From contig CAZEGC010000003.1 of the NCBI GenBank assembly GCA_964511635.1, forward strand, positions 1 to 40,077: DNA of 40,077 nucleotides, written 5' to 3'. Position 1 is the first letter of the stretch; every line of letters starts with the position of its first letter. This stretch comes from CAZEGC01 sp964511635 (GTDB lineage: Bacteria > Patescibacteriota > Saccharimonadia > Saccharimonadales > Saccharimonadaceae). The notes beneath the pieces are model-generated. The model was not told the DNA's origin. It made no database searches and saw only the letters and a program-made list of their open reading frames with translations. Below, piece after piece: positions 1 through 7,766 of this stretch. The position numbers were made by a program, and so were the translations under genes.

Positions 1-55
1 AGCGGAGCAAACTGTTCGCCTTTCATTTTACTAAGTGCCCAGTAGTGCATAGAAA
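1..55 (-). pseudogene. Duplicated fragment of the EamA transporter gene
   Basis: Bases 1-55 are identical to 1629-1683, which lie inside the EamA-family transporter gene, and are in the same orientation. The copy breaks off abruptly at 55/56 and has no surrounding reading frame, so it is a dead fragment. It may extend leftward beyond the window. Bases 56-170 hold no gene; the only structure seen is a small hairpin at 69-92 (CTAACG pairing with CGTTAG). With the decayed small-gene copy near 1255-1325, it suggests a local duplication followed by deletion. Confidence 0.85.
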
Positions 56-167
56 CATAGTCAAAAACCCTAACGGTTCAATACGAACGTTAGACCAATA
101 GTCAAAAGATGATCTTTACTCCCTCTAGTGTCTACATTAAATTAACAATGTTTAACCTTAGGTCGAA

Positions 168-176
168 TGCTATAAT
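168..176 (+). promoter_or_regulatory. Extended -10 promoter, leaderless start
   Basis: TGC followed by TATAAT (171-176), then eight bases to the ATG at 185. No Shine-Dalgarno lies between. This implies transcription starts at or next to the start codon. Confidence 0.6.
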
Positions 177-184
177 AATTTAAA

Positions 185-466
185 ATGAGCAAACAAAATA
201 AACATGTATCAAAGAAGCGAGTAAATAGTGTGCCTATAATCTTGGGAGTTATTGGTATTGTTCTTACTCCATTAGTATATCAAGTTGCTATTTCTGTCAG
301 TAAAGCAACTTGCGTCAAAAACCCTTTAGGTGGATGTACGCTCGATTACTTCGCACTCCATGCATACGCCGTGTATTCGATAACATGGGGTTGGTTTTTA
401 ATCTTTCTTATAGTCACTGCTGTCGGGGTAGTTAAATTTTATTCGCATCGTCGCCGAACGAAGTAA
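185..466 (+). CDS. Small two-span membrane protein, unknown function
   Basis: A 93-residue protein, not recognised. It has a basic N-terminus (about residues 1-12), a hydrophobic segment around 17-37, a short loop with two cysteines (around residues 43 and 51) separated by a glycine-rich turn, a second hydrophobic segment around 64-84 and a very basic tail ending in RRRTK. The two loop cysteines could form a disulfide outside the membrane. The ATG lies eight bases after a perfect extended -10, so the start is well supported. A degenerate copy of its C-terminal half is found at about 1255-1325, on the far side of the next gene. The Saccharibacteria-like setting suggests a lineage-specific envelope protein, but no function can be assigned. 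Confidence 0.65.
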   Translation: MSKQNKHVSKKRVNSVPIILGVIGIVLTPLVYQVAISVSKATCVKNPLGGCTLDYFALHAYAVYSITWGWFLIFLIVTAVGVVKFYSHRRRTK

Positions 467-612
467 TAAATTTTAAAGCGTGTTTCAATCAGCCACCTCT
501 AGTAGTGGTACAGCACAAAATTACTGCTACAACTACACAGACTATGATTTACTTCAAACTGTTCGTGGTTTATGCTACTGATAGATGTTTATTAGCAGCA
601 CGAGGATTAGAT

Positions 613-1209
613 ATGTATATACGACGTAGAGGTCAGCGCAGACCCTTAAAAATATTTATAGTACTGATGGTGATTGCTGGGGTGGGCTATGGTGGATGGA
701 TGCTTTTACGTAGCAGCAACTTATTTAGCGAGCTATTTAATGACGGTGTTACAGTTGTCGAGTCTGATCCGGGTACTAGACTTGCAGCCGGAGAGCTCCT
801 ACCGCTAACGACCGAGGTGCCGGTAGAAAATATAGCTGATATTTCAAACCTACCCGCAAAAACTCCGGATAGTTTTAAGGCGTATTTAGATAGTTTGTTT
901 GTAGATTCCGACACCGAAGATAGTTGCGGTGCAACTTATAAAATTTCAAAACTTAGCACTACGAACATCGCTGGCTCAACCATTGTTTCAAACCCTGAGT
1001 CAGAAACATGTGAACTTACTACCCCAGAGGTTGAAACGGTCTGGTATATGCGCAGCGGAGAATGGCAAGTGCTTACAAATTTTTCTGAAACCCTACCGCG
1101 CTGTGAAATGCTGCAAACAGCCCCGGTATATCCAGAATTTGTACCCACCTGCCTCAGCGAGGGAGAACCAATTCCAAACCCGGTCGGATCAATTAGTAGT
1201 CGACGGTAG
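613..1209 (+). CDS. Membrane-anchored extracytoplasmic protein, unknown
   Basis: The reading frame is open from 505, but the likely start is the ATG at 613, which has GAGG at 602-605. This gives a 198-residue protein beginning MYIRRRGQRRP. A basic stretch is followed by one transmembrane segment (about residues 12-32), then a polar, Ser/Thr-rich domain with four cysteines, so the topology is N-in, C-out. The final 60 residues contain the segments TVWYMRSGEW and LPRCEML. No family is recognised. It lies between the 93-residue membrane protein and that protein's decayed copy, in an unstable stretch. A role at the cell surface is inference from topology only. Confidence 0.55.
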   Translation: MYIRRRGQRRPLKIFIVLMVIAGVGYGGWMLLRSSNLFSELFNDGVTVVESDPGTRLAAGELLPLTTEVPVENIADISNLPAKTPDSFKAYLDSLFVDSDTEDSCGATYKISKLSTTNIAGSTIVSNPESETCELTTPEVETVWYMRSGEWQVLTNFSETLPRCEMLQTAPVYPEFVPTCLSEGEPIPNPVGSISSRR

Positions 1210-1254
1210 GTCTTTTGTTTGCAAGTGTAGGTCACTTTTGACCTTATCCCCTCT

Positions 1255-1325
1255 TTGTCTATGTATATGCGGAGTATTCGATAACGTGTGGTTGGTTTCA
1301 GTCTTTTTATACAATCCGAGCACTG
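1255..1325 (+). pseudogene. Decayed copy of the 185-466 small membrane protein
   Basis: Reading 1260 onward in one frame gives residues resembling YAxYSITxGWF, matching the segment YAVYSITWGWF of the 185-466 protein. At DNA level the core GTATTCGATAAC and GGTTGGTTT are shared. The copy has no start, drifts out of similarity on both sides and is surrounded by non-coding sequence (1210-1399 holds no other gene). It appears to be a gene remnant from the same duplication that produced bases 1-55. Confidence 0.5.
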
Positions 1326-1399
1326 CCCTAGCTCTCTTCATGGTCATCTATAAACTATGCATCATTGCTGACTGGCACACAAATCGAGAAGTTAGTAGA

Positions 1400-2380
1400 T
1401 TATGGGGCGGTTAAGTGTCGAAGTGCCCTGCCTAGTCTGCTAGCTAGTTCCATGATCTTGTTTCTGGTTCGTCGAATGTGAAAATAGTGAAATGTCTTTG
1501 AGTGGTGTGGGTGTGAAATAGACACACCGATTAGTATAATCGCAGCGCCAACAACGGCTAGTGGGTCTAGCGCTTCACCCAGTATCACAGCTGCTGCAAT
1601 TGCACCTGTCATAGGCTCTACATATAAAAGCGGAGCAAACTGTTCGCCTTTCATTTTACTAAGTGCCCAGTAGTGCATAGAAAGACCAATGATACCAGTT
1701 ACTACAATTGATAGTGCTAGGGTAAGCCAGCCTGCAGCGCTTGCGTTCGCCAGTTCAGGAATGGAGCCGTTAAAGAGGCAGAATAAAAACAACACAACCC
1801 CTACAATAGCCAGCCGATAACCCACTACTTCGATCGGTCGATACCAGGTGTAGAGCTTTTTCGAATGGGTTATCGTTAGGGCGTATAAAATATAGCCAAT
1901 AAGTAGCAGTATATCTCCAACCTCTACGCGCTCCTCTACTACCGCCGGCAACCCCACCATAATAAGGCTACCGCTCAGGGCGATCAGGCAGCCGACAAGG
2001 GCTGTTTTAATAACCTTTTCCTTTAGGAATGTGACCGAAAATAAATACATAAAAACAGGAGTAGTCAGGCTAAGTAGCGCTGCCTTTAGGGCAGTGGATT
2101 GATCAAGCCCGTATGACCAAATAGTAATCATAGTAAGCAGAATAAAGCATGCAATTGCCAGCTCTTTATACGCCTCCTTTGTAACTTTACGGATAGAATT
2201 ACGAATAACAATTAGCAATACAAACCCGATTCCCATGTATCGTAATGCCATAAAAAGTATTGGATCGATGGTTTCAAAGCCAATTTTAGAAAAAACAGCA
2301 TTAACACCGATAATAGCCATAGAAACTAAGGCTACTAAAAACGGACTATATTTATATTTTTTTGTTTTTGATAGAAGCAT
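1400..2380 (-). CDS. EamA/DMT-family transporter
   Basis: An integral membrane transporter of the drug/metabolite transporter superfamily with two EamA repeats. Ten hydrophobic segments are visible: the first repeat runs from about residue 9 (FLVALVSMAIIGVNAVFSKIG) to about 130, and the second from about 150 to 285. The family exports or imports small metabolites; the substrate cannot be read from sequence. The start is placed at 2380 (MLLSKTKKYKY) because a TGA-TATAAT box on the minus strand (2393-2388) lies seven bases upstream; the frame stays open to 2503 but that would overlap the promoter and the HIT gene. The C-terminus has a basic tail after the last helix. It is divergent from the HIT gene, whose start is at 2451. 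Part of this gene is duplicated at 1-55. Confidence 0.85.
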   Translation of the reverse strand: MLLSKTKKYKYSPFLVALVSMAIIGVNAVFSKIGFETIDPILFMALRYMGIGFVLLIVIRNSIRKVTKEAYKELAIACFILLTMITIWSYGLDQSTALKAALLSLTTPVFMYLFSVTFLKEKVIKTALVGCLIALSGSLIMVGLPAVVEERVEVGDILLLIGYILYALTITHSKKLYTWYRPIEVVGYRLAIVGVVLFLFCLFNGSIPELANASAAGWLTLALSIVVTGIIGLSMHYWALSKMKGEQFAPLLYVEPMTGAIAAAVILGEALDPLAVVGAAIILIGVSISHPHHSKTFHYFHIRRTRNKIMELASRLGRALRHLTAP

Positions 2381-2387
2381 CACACAG

Positions 2388-2396
2388 ATTATATCA
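2388..2396 (-). promoter_or_regulatory. Extended -10 promoter of the EamA gene
   Basis: On the minus strand TGA-TATAAT is followed by seven bases and the ATG at 2380. There is no Shine-Dalgarno, so a leaderless mRNA is likely. Confidence 0.6.
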
Positions 2397-2450
2397 ATTA
2401 GTAGCATGAATAGATAGTCAGTTGCTACAATGGTAAGTAACGGAGGGAAT

Positions 2451-2849
2451 ATGAGGGATTCAATATTTACGAAAATCGTTAAAGGTGAGCTGCCGAGCCA
2501 CAAAATTTATGAAACCGACACAGTGCTGGCGTTTTTAGATATTTACTCCAATATAGAAGGGCACGTACTGGTGATACCGAAGCGCCAGGTTGAATTTGTT
2601 TGGGACCTTGATGATGAGCTATATGGGGACGTGATGCGGGCTGTGAGAAAAATCGCCCTTCATATGCGCCAGGTTCTGAGCGTGCACTATATAGGTGAAA
2701 AAATTGTAGGAACGGATGTACCGCATGCTCATGTTCATTTAGTGCCCTTCACTACCGCCGCGGAGTTTAACGCTCAGTCGGTCTCTCCTGCTGAACCTGA
2801 TCATAAAAAACTAGCTCTAGTAGCAGAAAAGCTCCGACTTAGTGATTAA
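2451..2849 (+). CDS. HIT-family nucleotide hydrolase/transferase
   Basis: A histidine triad protein of about 132 residues. The catalytic HxHxHxx motif is seen as HAHVHLV near the C-terminal third, with the usual N-terminal SIFxKIxxGExPxxxIYE-type region and an LDIxxxxxGHVLVIPK-type segment. HIT proteins hydrolyse or transfer nucleoside phosphoramidates and related nucleotides in the cytoplasm. The start at 2451 is chosen because GGAGGG (2442-2447) sits four bases upstream; an in-frame ATG at 2430 has no such site. The end overlaps the start of rlmH by eight bases, so the two are probably translationally coupled. Confidence 0.9.
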   Translation: MRDSIFTKIVKGELPSHKIYETDTVLAFLDIYSNIEGHVLVIPKRQVEFVWDLDDELYGDVMRAVRKIALHMRQVLSVHYIGEKIVGTDVPHAHVHLVPFTTAAEFNAQSVSPAEPDHKKLALVAEKLRLSD

Positions 2850-3297
2850 AGTTATAGCGATTGGCAAAAAGCACGAAACCTGGCTAGAAGACGGCATAAA
2901 ACGCTATGAAAGTCGCCTGCGTAAGCCGTATAACGTTAAATGGGACCTAGTGCCACATTCATCGCTAGACGAAGCGGTGGCGCGTCAAAAAGAGTCAGAC
3001 CGCATATTAAGTCGCATAGCTAGCGATGACCAAGTTATATTGCTGGACGAACGCGGCACTACGCTTAGCTCCCCTGCCCTGTCTGGCAAGCTTGAAAAAA
3101 CTTTTATTACCGGAAAAAATCCAACTTTTATTATTGGCGGTGCGTATGGCGTGACCAGTGAACTGCGCGCGCGAGCTGAGACGGTGCTGTCTTTGTCGCC
3201 TTTGGTATTCCCGCATCAACTGGTCCGCCTAATTTTAATAGAGCAAATTTACCGCTGCCAGGCGATTGCCGGCGGAAGTAGTTACCACCACGCATAA
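2842..3297 (+). CDS. rlmH: 23S rRNA (pseudouridine1915-N3)-methyltransferase RlmH
   Basis: A SPOUT-class methyltransferase of 151 residues, the normal size for RlmH, which methylates pseudouridine 1915 in helix 69 of 23S rRNA on assembled 70S ribosomes. Visible family features are the N-terminal KVIAIGKK, the LDERG motif (about residue 69), the FIIGGAYGV S-adenosylmethionine knot (about 97-105) and the C-terminal EQIYRCQAIAGGSSYHH block. Translation starts with GTG and overlaps the HIT stop, which indicates coupling. Confidence 0.95.
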   Translation: MIKVIAIGKKHETWLEDGIKRYESRLRKPYNVKWDLVPHSSLDEAVARQKESDRILSRIASDDQVILLDERGTTLSSPALSGKLEKTFITGKNPTFIIGGAYGVTSELRARAETVLSLSPLVFPHQLVRLILIEQIYRCQAIAGGSSYHHA

Positions 3298-3309
3298 ATT
3301 AACATAAGC

Positions 3310-3338
3310 TTGACATATTTAAAAGCTTATGTTAGTAT
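3310..3338 (+). promoter_or_regulatory. Sigma-70 promoter TTGACA-N17-TAGTAT
   Basis: TTGACA at 3310-3315 and TAGTAT at 3333-3338 have 17-base spacing. Transcription should start near 3345, about 37 bases before the ATG at 3382. The -35 TTG could be misread as a start codon for the downstream frame. Confidence 0.6.
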
Positions 3339-3381
3339 TAATAATGTTTACAAAGCGAAAAACAAATACAAAAAACAAAAT

Positions 3382-3741
3382 ATGTTACCACTTATAATTC
3401 AACCAATCGCTATTGCTATCAGCCTGAGTACTGCTACCGGGGTATTTATTCATGACATGTATGTCGATCAGGCTACAAAAGTTGCACTGACTAGAGGTCA
3501 CGTAGTTAAATCCAAGCACGAACTTGTTGAAAAGTCGATTAAATTTACCGACCCTCATACTCACAGTGAACACGGCTCCTTGTCGCAGGCGACACGTGAC
3601 CTTAAGTCGCAAACCCCTAAGACAAACCCGCGAACTTCAGACGACAAGAAGCGTCGTAATATAAAACAAAAGCCTAGAACACTTTATACTTTAGGATTTG
3701 ATGACTATTTCGATCGACGCTCGCCCGTTGCTACTTTATAA
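3382..3741 (+). CDS. Small exported or membrane protein, unknown
   Basis: A 119-residue protein starting MLPLIIQPIAIA. It has one N-terminal hydrophobic segment (about residues 2-25) that could be a signal anchor, then a polar region rich in Lys, Arg, Thr and His with no cysteines. The open frame begins at 3310, but that codon is part of the -35 box, so the ATG at 3382 is preferred. No known domain is seen. My impression, not verified, is that proteins with this N-terminus recur in Saccharibacteria. The last 11 bases overlap the end of the convergent valS gene. Confidence 0.6.
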   Translation: MLPLIIQPIAIAISLSTATGVFIHDMYVDQATKVALTRGHVVKSKHELVEKSIKFTDPHTHSEHGSLSQATRDLKSQTPKTNPRTSDDKKRRNIKQKPRTLYTLGFDDYFDRRSPVATL

Positions 3742-6280
3742 CATCGAGTTCAGCGGATAAGCGCTCTGCTAGTGCTTGTTTGGCCGCTAGCTCTTTGCGG
3801 GACTCTTCGACTAGATGAGCGGGGGCTTTGTTAACGTAGCTTTCGTTTGATAGCCGTGTTTGTAGGTTATTAACATACTGTCTGGTTTCGGCAAGTCGGA
3901 TTTCAAGGTTGGTTTGGTGTTCATATATCGTGTCGGCTGATATATCTAACCAGGCTTCACGACCAGACGAAGGCAGGCGCATCCCGCGAGGATTTTCGAC
4001 TTTTACGATTTCAGATAAATTAGCTAAGCGTTGTATTAGATTGGTGTTGTCTTCGATTAGTGAGTCCGTCCGGTAAAGCAATGGGTACCTGTCATTACCT
4101 GGTAGTTCGGACGTTACGTAGCGGATTTCAGCTATTAGCTTTTGCAGTCGCTCGAATTCACCAGCTGCAATTTCGCTCATATCGATTGCCTCGGGCCAGT
4201 TAGCTGAAATAAGCAAGCCGTGATGCCAGGGCAGGGTTTGCCAAATTGTTTCCGTTACGAAAGGTGCGAATGGATGGGCTATTTTTAGACAGGTTTCTAG
4301 TACCCAGGCAAGTAAGCGTGGGTTCTTTTTAACTTTACTAGCTTCGATATACCAGTCGGCTACGCTATCCCATATGGTGTGATAGACGATGTCGCTAGCT
4401 TCGGCAAATCGGTACATCGATAGCTGCTTTTCGATATTATTTGCAGCCTGACTTAGTTCGCGGACAATCCAGTGATCAGCAAGTGATTCTGCCTGCGGGG
4501 CACCATGGCGGTAGCCCTCCCCTAGTGTGTTTTCGACGAAGCGTGCGATATTCCATAATTTATTACAGAAGTTTCGGCCTGCGATCACCTTGCTGACTGA
4601 AAAAGCTTGATTTTGTCCAGCGCTTCGGCTGCTAATAATGCCAAGCCTTAGGGCGTCAGATCCGTATTTTGAAATGACTTCCATTGGATTGATGACGTTA
4701 CCTTTGCTTTTGCTCATTTTTTGACCTTTTTCATCTAGCACCATACCGTGAAGATAGACGTGCCTAAACGGCACTTCGCCAGTCGAGTACAACCCCAGCA
4801 TTATCATGCGAGCTACCCACCTATCAAGTAGGTCATGTCCTGTTTCCATTAAGTCGGTTGGATAGAAACGGGCTAGTTCTCCGCCGCTTAGGTACTCGGT
4901 GGTGATGAATGGCCATTGCCCACTGCTAAACCAAGTATCAAAAGTATCTTCCTCGCGTCTGTATGTAGTATTATTTACCACAATGGTCTTTTCATCTACT
5001 CTTGTGTCATAAATCCAATCATTCGGGTCATTGACATTTTGAAAGGCCGGAATTGGTATACCCCATGGGATTTGTCGGGATAAATTCCAGTCCCTTAGGT
5101 TGTCTAAGTATTGGATGAGGACCCGCTTCTTGCTACCTGGACTGAAGGAAATTTTATTTTCTATTAAAGCATTTTTGGCAGCTTCAGCCAGTGGTCGGAC
5201 GCTTAAAAACCACTGGTCCTTGACCAGAGGCTGTATAGGGTTGCCGCATTTATAGCAGTGTCCAACGGCGTTCTCAATTGTCTGCTCACCTCTTAGTTGT
5301 TCTGTCGCTTGAAGGGCAGCTACGATGCTCTTTCTAGCCTCATCAGATGACCTCCCTAGATACTGACTAGGTACATTTATCATTGTGCCATCGAAATCTA
5401 TTACTTGTATACGATTTAGGTTGTGCCTTTCCCCTATTTCAAAGTCATTTGGGTCATGAGCTGGAGTTATTTTTACTGCCCCCGTACCAAAGTTAGGGTC
5501 AACATACTCATCGGCAATGATTGGGATTTCCCTTTCAGCTAGAGGCAGCAGTACTCGCGTGCCAATCAGATGTTTATAGCGCTCATCATCTGGGTGGACG
5601 GCAACGGCTGTGTCTCCTAGCATTGTCTCGGGCCGCGTGGTCGCAACCACTATCTCACCGATACTATCAAGCGTCGGGTAGGCAATATTCCAAAGCTTAC
5701 TTTTTTCGGTTCGGTGCTCTACTTCAATGTCAGCAAAGCTAGTCTGATGAGTTGTGCAGTAGTTAACAATGCGCTCACCTCTATAAATTAAACCGTCGTT
5801 CCACAATCTTTGAAAAGTATGGTGTACGGTGTTTATAACTTTTTCGTCTAGCGTGAAGACTAGCTTTTGCCAGTGTGCACTAACACCCAAGGCTCGTAGC
5901 TGCAGCTCCATATTCCCCCGCTGCTCTTCAACGAAGTTCCAAACTTGGCTGTATAGCTGTTCGCGTGTAAAATCAAATCTACTTTGTTTTTTCTTGGCTA
6001 GTTCTTTTTCATAAACTACCCATGTTTCAAAGCCTGCGTGATCAGCCCCTGGGATATAGGCCACGTCTCTGCCCTTCATTCGGTGGTAACGAGCTAGTAT
6101 ATCCTGCAGATCAACCGTAAGTGCGTGACCAGTGTGCAGGTCACCGTTTGCGTTGGGCGGCGGCATAATTATGCTGTATGGAGCCCCCTTCCCTGTTGGC
6201 TCAAAGGCTCCAGACGCCTCCCATAGAGCATAAATGTTAGGTTCGTACTGATTAGGATTATAGGCTTTGGCTAATTGCAT
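3731..6280 (-). CDS. valS: Valyl-tRNA synthetase
   Basis: A class I aminoacyl-tRNA synthetase of about 849 residues that charges tRNA-Val. Features in order: PPPNANGDLHTGHAL, the HIGH motif as HTGH (about residues 45-48); the CP1 editing domain with the TTRPETMLGDTAVAVHP segment; the WFSSGQWPF region; QKMSKSKGN, the KMSKS loop (about 520); the anticodon-binding domain; and a C-terminal helical arm (about 785-849) rich in Glu, Arg and Ala that is probably the tRNA-binding coiled coil. The start is set at 6280 (MQLAKAYNPNQYEP), 16 residues inside the longest frame, because conservation begins there. It lies downstream of tsaD on the same strand but has its own promoter and a leader of about 115 bases. 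Confidence 0.95.
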   Translation of the reverse strand: MQLAKAYNPNQYEPNIYALWEASGAFEPTGKGAPYSIIMPPPNANGDLHTGHALTVDLQDILARYHRMKGRDVAYIPGADHAGFETWVVYEKELAKKKQSRFDFTREQLYSQVWNFVEEQRGNMELQLRALGVSAHWQKLVFTLDEKVINTVHHTFQRLWNDGLIYRGERIVNYCTTHQTSFADIEVEHRTEKSKLWNIAYPTLDSIGEIVVATTRPETMLGDTAVAVHPDDERYKHLIGTRVLLPLAEREIPIIADEYVDPNFGTGAVKITPAHDPNDFEIGERHNLNRIQVIDFDGTMINVPSQYLGRSSDEARKSIVAALQATEQLRGEQTIENAVGHCYKCGNPIQPLVKDQWFLSVRPLAEAAKNALIENKISFSPGSKKRVLIQYLDNLRDWNLSRQIPWGIPIPAFQNVNDPNDWIYDTRVDEKTIVVNNTTYRREEDTFDTWFSSGQWPFITTEYLSGGELARFYPTDLMETGHDLLDRWVARMIMLGLYSTGEVPFRHVYLHGMVLDEKGQKMSKSKGNVINPMEVISKYGSDALRLGIISSRSAGQNQAFSVSKVIAGRNFCNKLWNIARFVENTLGEGYRHGAPQAESLADHWIVRELSQAANNIEKQLSMYRFAEASDIVYHTIWDSVADWYIEASKVKKNPRLLAWVLETCLKIAHPFAPFVTETIWQTLPWHHGLLISANWPEAIDMSEIAAGEFERLQKLIAEIRYVTSELPGNDRYPLLYRTDSLIEDNTNLIQRLANLSEIVKVENPRGMRLPSSGREAWLDISADTIYEHQTNLEIRLAETRQYVNNLQTRLSNESYVNKAPAHLVEESRKELAAKQALAERLSAELDVIK

Positions 6281-6406
6281 CAAGTTCTCGCTTTTTGTCA
6301 GTCTATTTTCACGTGAAAAACAAAACATTTAATACCAAGGTTTTCATGTGAAAACCTCATTACACATTTTAGTTTCCTCACGTGTTTGTGTTCATGAAAT
6401 ATTATA
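6281..6406 (-). promoter_or_regulatory. valS promoter and leader with repeated palindromes
   Basis: On the minus strand TATAAT lies at 6406-6401, so the leader to the valS start would be about 115 bases. It contains a perfect 14-base palindrome TTTTCACGTGAAAA (6306-6319) and GGTTTTCA/TGAAAACC separated by two bases (6339-6356), both built on the same half-site. A third relic, CTCACGTG, lies near 6377. The spacing between the first two centres is about 35 bp. They may be operator sites for a dimeric regulator or paired hairpins in the RNA. No T-box features are visible. Confidence 0.5.
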
Positions 6407-6441
6407 ACATGTCTGGGTGTCAGGTGTGTGTAAAAAGTTAG

Positions 6442-7488
6442 CTAGGCCCAGGCAGTTTTCGTCATAGATATACTTGGGACAACTTCTAGTTCTTTGGGGT
6501 CTATTGGCTCGTTTTTAATAGAGTAATAATATCCCAGTGTGGCAATCATAGCTGCATTGTCGGTGCATAGGTTCATTGGCGCGTACTCAATTTCAAAAGG
6601 CAGGCGAGATGACAACTCGCTTCTGAGTAGCTGGTTGGCAGCTACGCCACCTGCTATTACAACTGAACTAGGGGATAGGGCAGCATTTGACTTCACCACC
6701 TTATCGACTAGGGTATCGATCGCTGTTTGCTGAAAACTGGCTGCAAAATCTGCCCGCTTTTTATCAGTTAAAAGTACCGAAAGTTTGTGGGATGGATAGG
6801 TATAGTCAACACCCACTTCTTTTTGGACCGCTCGAAGTACCGCAGTTTTTAGGCCAGAGAAACTGAAATCATAGGGGTTTTCTAATTTTGCCTTCGGTAG
6901 TCGATAGGCATTGGGGTCACCATCAAGGGCTAGCTTGGCAATACTGGGGCCACCAGGGTAGGGTAGGCCGAGGATTTTTGCTACTTTGTCAAAAGCTTCG
7001 CCAACAGCATCGTCTTGGGTTTGACCTATTAGTTGATACTTGCCGTGATCCTCAAATAGCACCAGCTGTGAGTGGCCACCGCTAACTATTAGGGCTAACA
7101 TCGGAAACACTGGTGCACTAGTGTTAAGGAAATTTGCATAGACGTGTGCTTCAACGTGATGGATAGGGTAGAGGGGTTTATTTTTTAGAGTGGCTAATGT
7201 TCGAGCTGCCAGGGTACCAACCAGTAGAGACCCCATGAGGCCGGGTGCGTAGGTAACAGCTATTGCGTCTATATCGTCCCAGGAGGTGTTAGCATCTGAT
7301 AGAGCCTGGTTTATAACTGGGTTTATGACTTCGATGTGACTTCTAGCGGCGACCTCAGGTACGACGCCTCCATATTGAGCATGGATGTCGATTTGTGACT
7401 GAATCACATTACTAAGCAGTACGCGACCGTCATCAACAACGGCCGCAGCTGTTTCGTCACAACTGGTTTCAATTCCAAGCACTCTCAT
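6442..7488 (-). CDS. tsaD: tRNA threonylcarbamoyladenosine transferase TsaD
   Basis: A 348-residue member of the Kae1/Qri7/TsaD family, which transfers threonylcarbamoyl to A37 of ANN-decoding tRNAs together with TsaB and TsaE. The start MRVLGIETSCDETAAA is canonical. The metal-binding HxxxH motif is seen as HHVEAH (about residue 110), followed by LALIVSGGHSQLV, VGEAFDKVAKILGLPYPGGP, the FSFSGLKTAV block and VIAGGVAANQLLR. A TATACT on the minus strand (7507-7502) lies 13 bases before the ATG, giving a very short leader. Partner genes are not in this window. Confidence 0.95.
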   Translation of the reverse strand: MRVLGIETSCDETAAAVVDDGRVLLSNVIQSQIDIHAQYGGVVPEVAARSHIEVINPVINQALSDANTSWDDIDAIAVTYAPGLMGSLLVGTLAARTLATLKNKPLYPIHHVEAHVYANFLNTSAPVFPMLALIVSGGHSQLVLFEDHGKYQLIGQTQDDAVGEAFDKVAKILGLPYPGGPSIAKLALDGDPNAYRLPKAKLENPYDFSFSGLKTAVLRAVQKEVGVDYTYPSHKLSVLLTDKKRADFAASFQQTAIDTLVDKVVKSNAALSPSSVVIAGGVAANQLLRSELSSRLPFEIEYAPMNLCTDNAAMIATLGYYYSIKNEPIDPKELEVVPSISMTKTAWA

Positions 7489-7757
7489 CGTGTGTCATTT
7501 AAGTATATCTTATTTTAAGCCTTGGCACCATTGACTGCTGGCAGTAATGTTATTAAATTATGGTAAAAGAACGCTGCCTCGGGCTGCAGGGCAGGGCTAG
7601 GTACAGGAGTTAGAGTGCAGCGCATCTGTTAAGTTACTATATATTGTATAGTAACAGCGGCCTTTGATGCTGACTTCATCCTTGTCTAGAGGTCCACCGG
7701 TTGGTTTACTGCCGAGGGTGAGTTTTTGGGTTACCCAAGGGCAACCAAAGTGGTAAA
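7489..7757 (+). other. Intergenic stretch with several dyads, no gene seen
   Basis: These 269 bases between the divergent tsaD and MurE-like genes hold no convincing ORF or known RNA. Visible structure: a perfect 9-bp stem GTTACTATA/TATAGTAAC with a 5-base loop at 7633-7655; a palindrome TTGGGTTACCCAA at 7726-7738, just before the -10 of the next gene; and CGCTGC (7572-7577) that can pair with GCAGCG (7617-7622). The stretch is locally GC-richer near 7575-7625. It could be a small RNA or an operator region; strand is arbitrary. Confidence 0.4.
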
Positions 7758-7759
7758 AT
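7751..7759 (+). promoter_or_regulatory. Extended -10 of the MurE-like gene
   Basis: TGG-TAAAAT (TAAAAT at 7754-7759) is followed by seven bases and the ATG at 7767. An earlier in-frame ATG at 7758 overlaps the -10 box itself, so the start at 7767 and a leaderless mRNA are preferred. Confidence 0.5.
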
Positions 7760-7766
7760 GATAGTC

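Noticed and set aside
929..1414. Open frame across the end of the 613-1209 gene
   Set aside because: It overlaps the better supported frame, has no ribosome site or promoter, and crosses the decayed copy near 1255-1325 in a different frame.
3310..3381. Upstream part of the 3310-3741 frame as coding
   Set aside because: The proposed TTG start is within a TTGACA -35 box, and the segment is a promoter and leader.
6281..6406. T-box riboswitch upstream of valS
   Set aside because: No specifier loop, antiterminator bulge or terminator of the T-box type is visible; the structure is short palindromes only.
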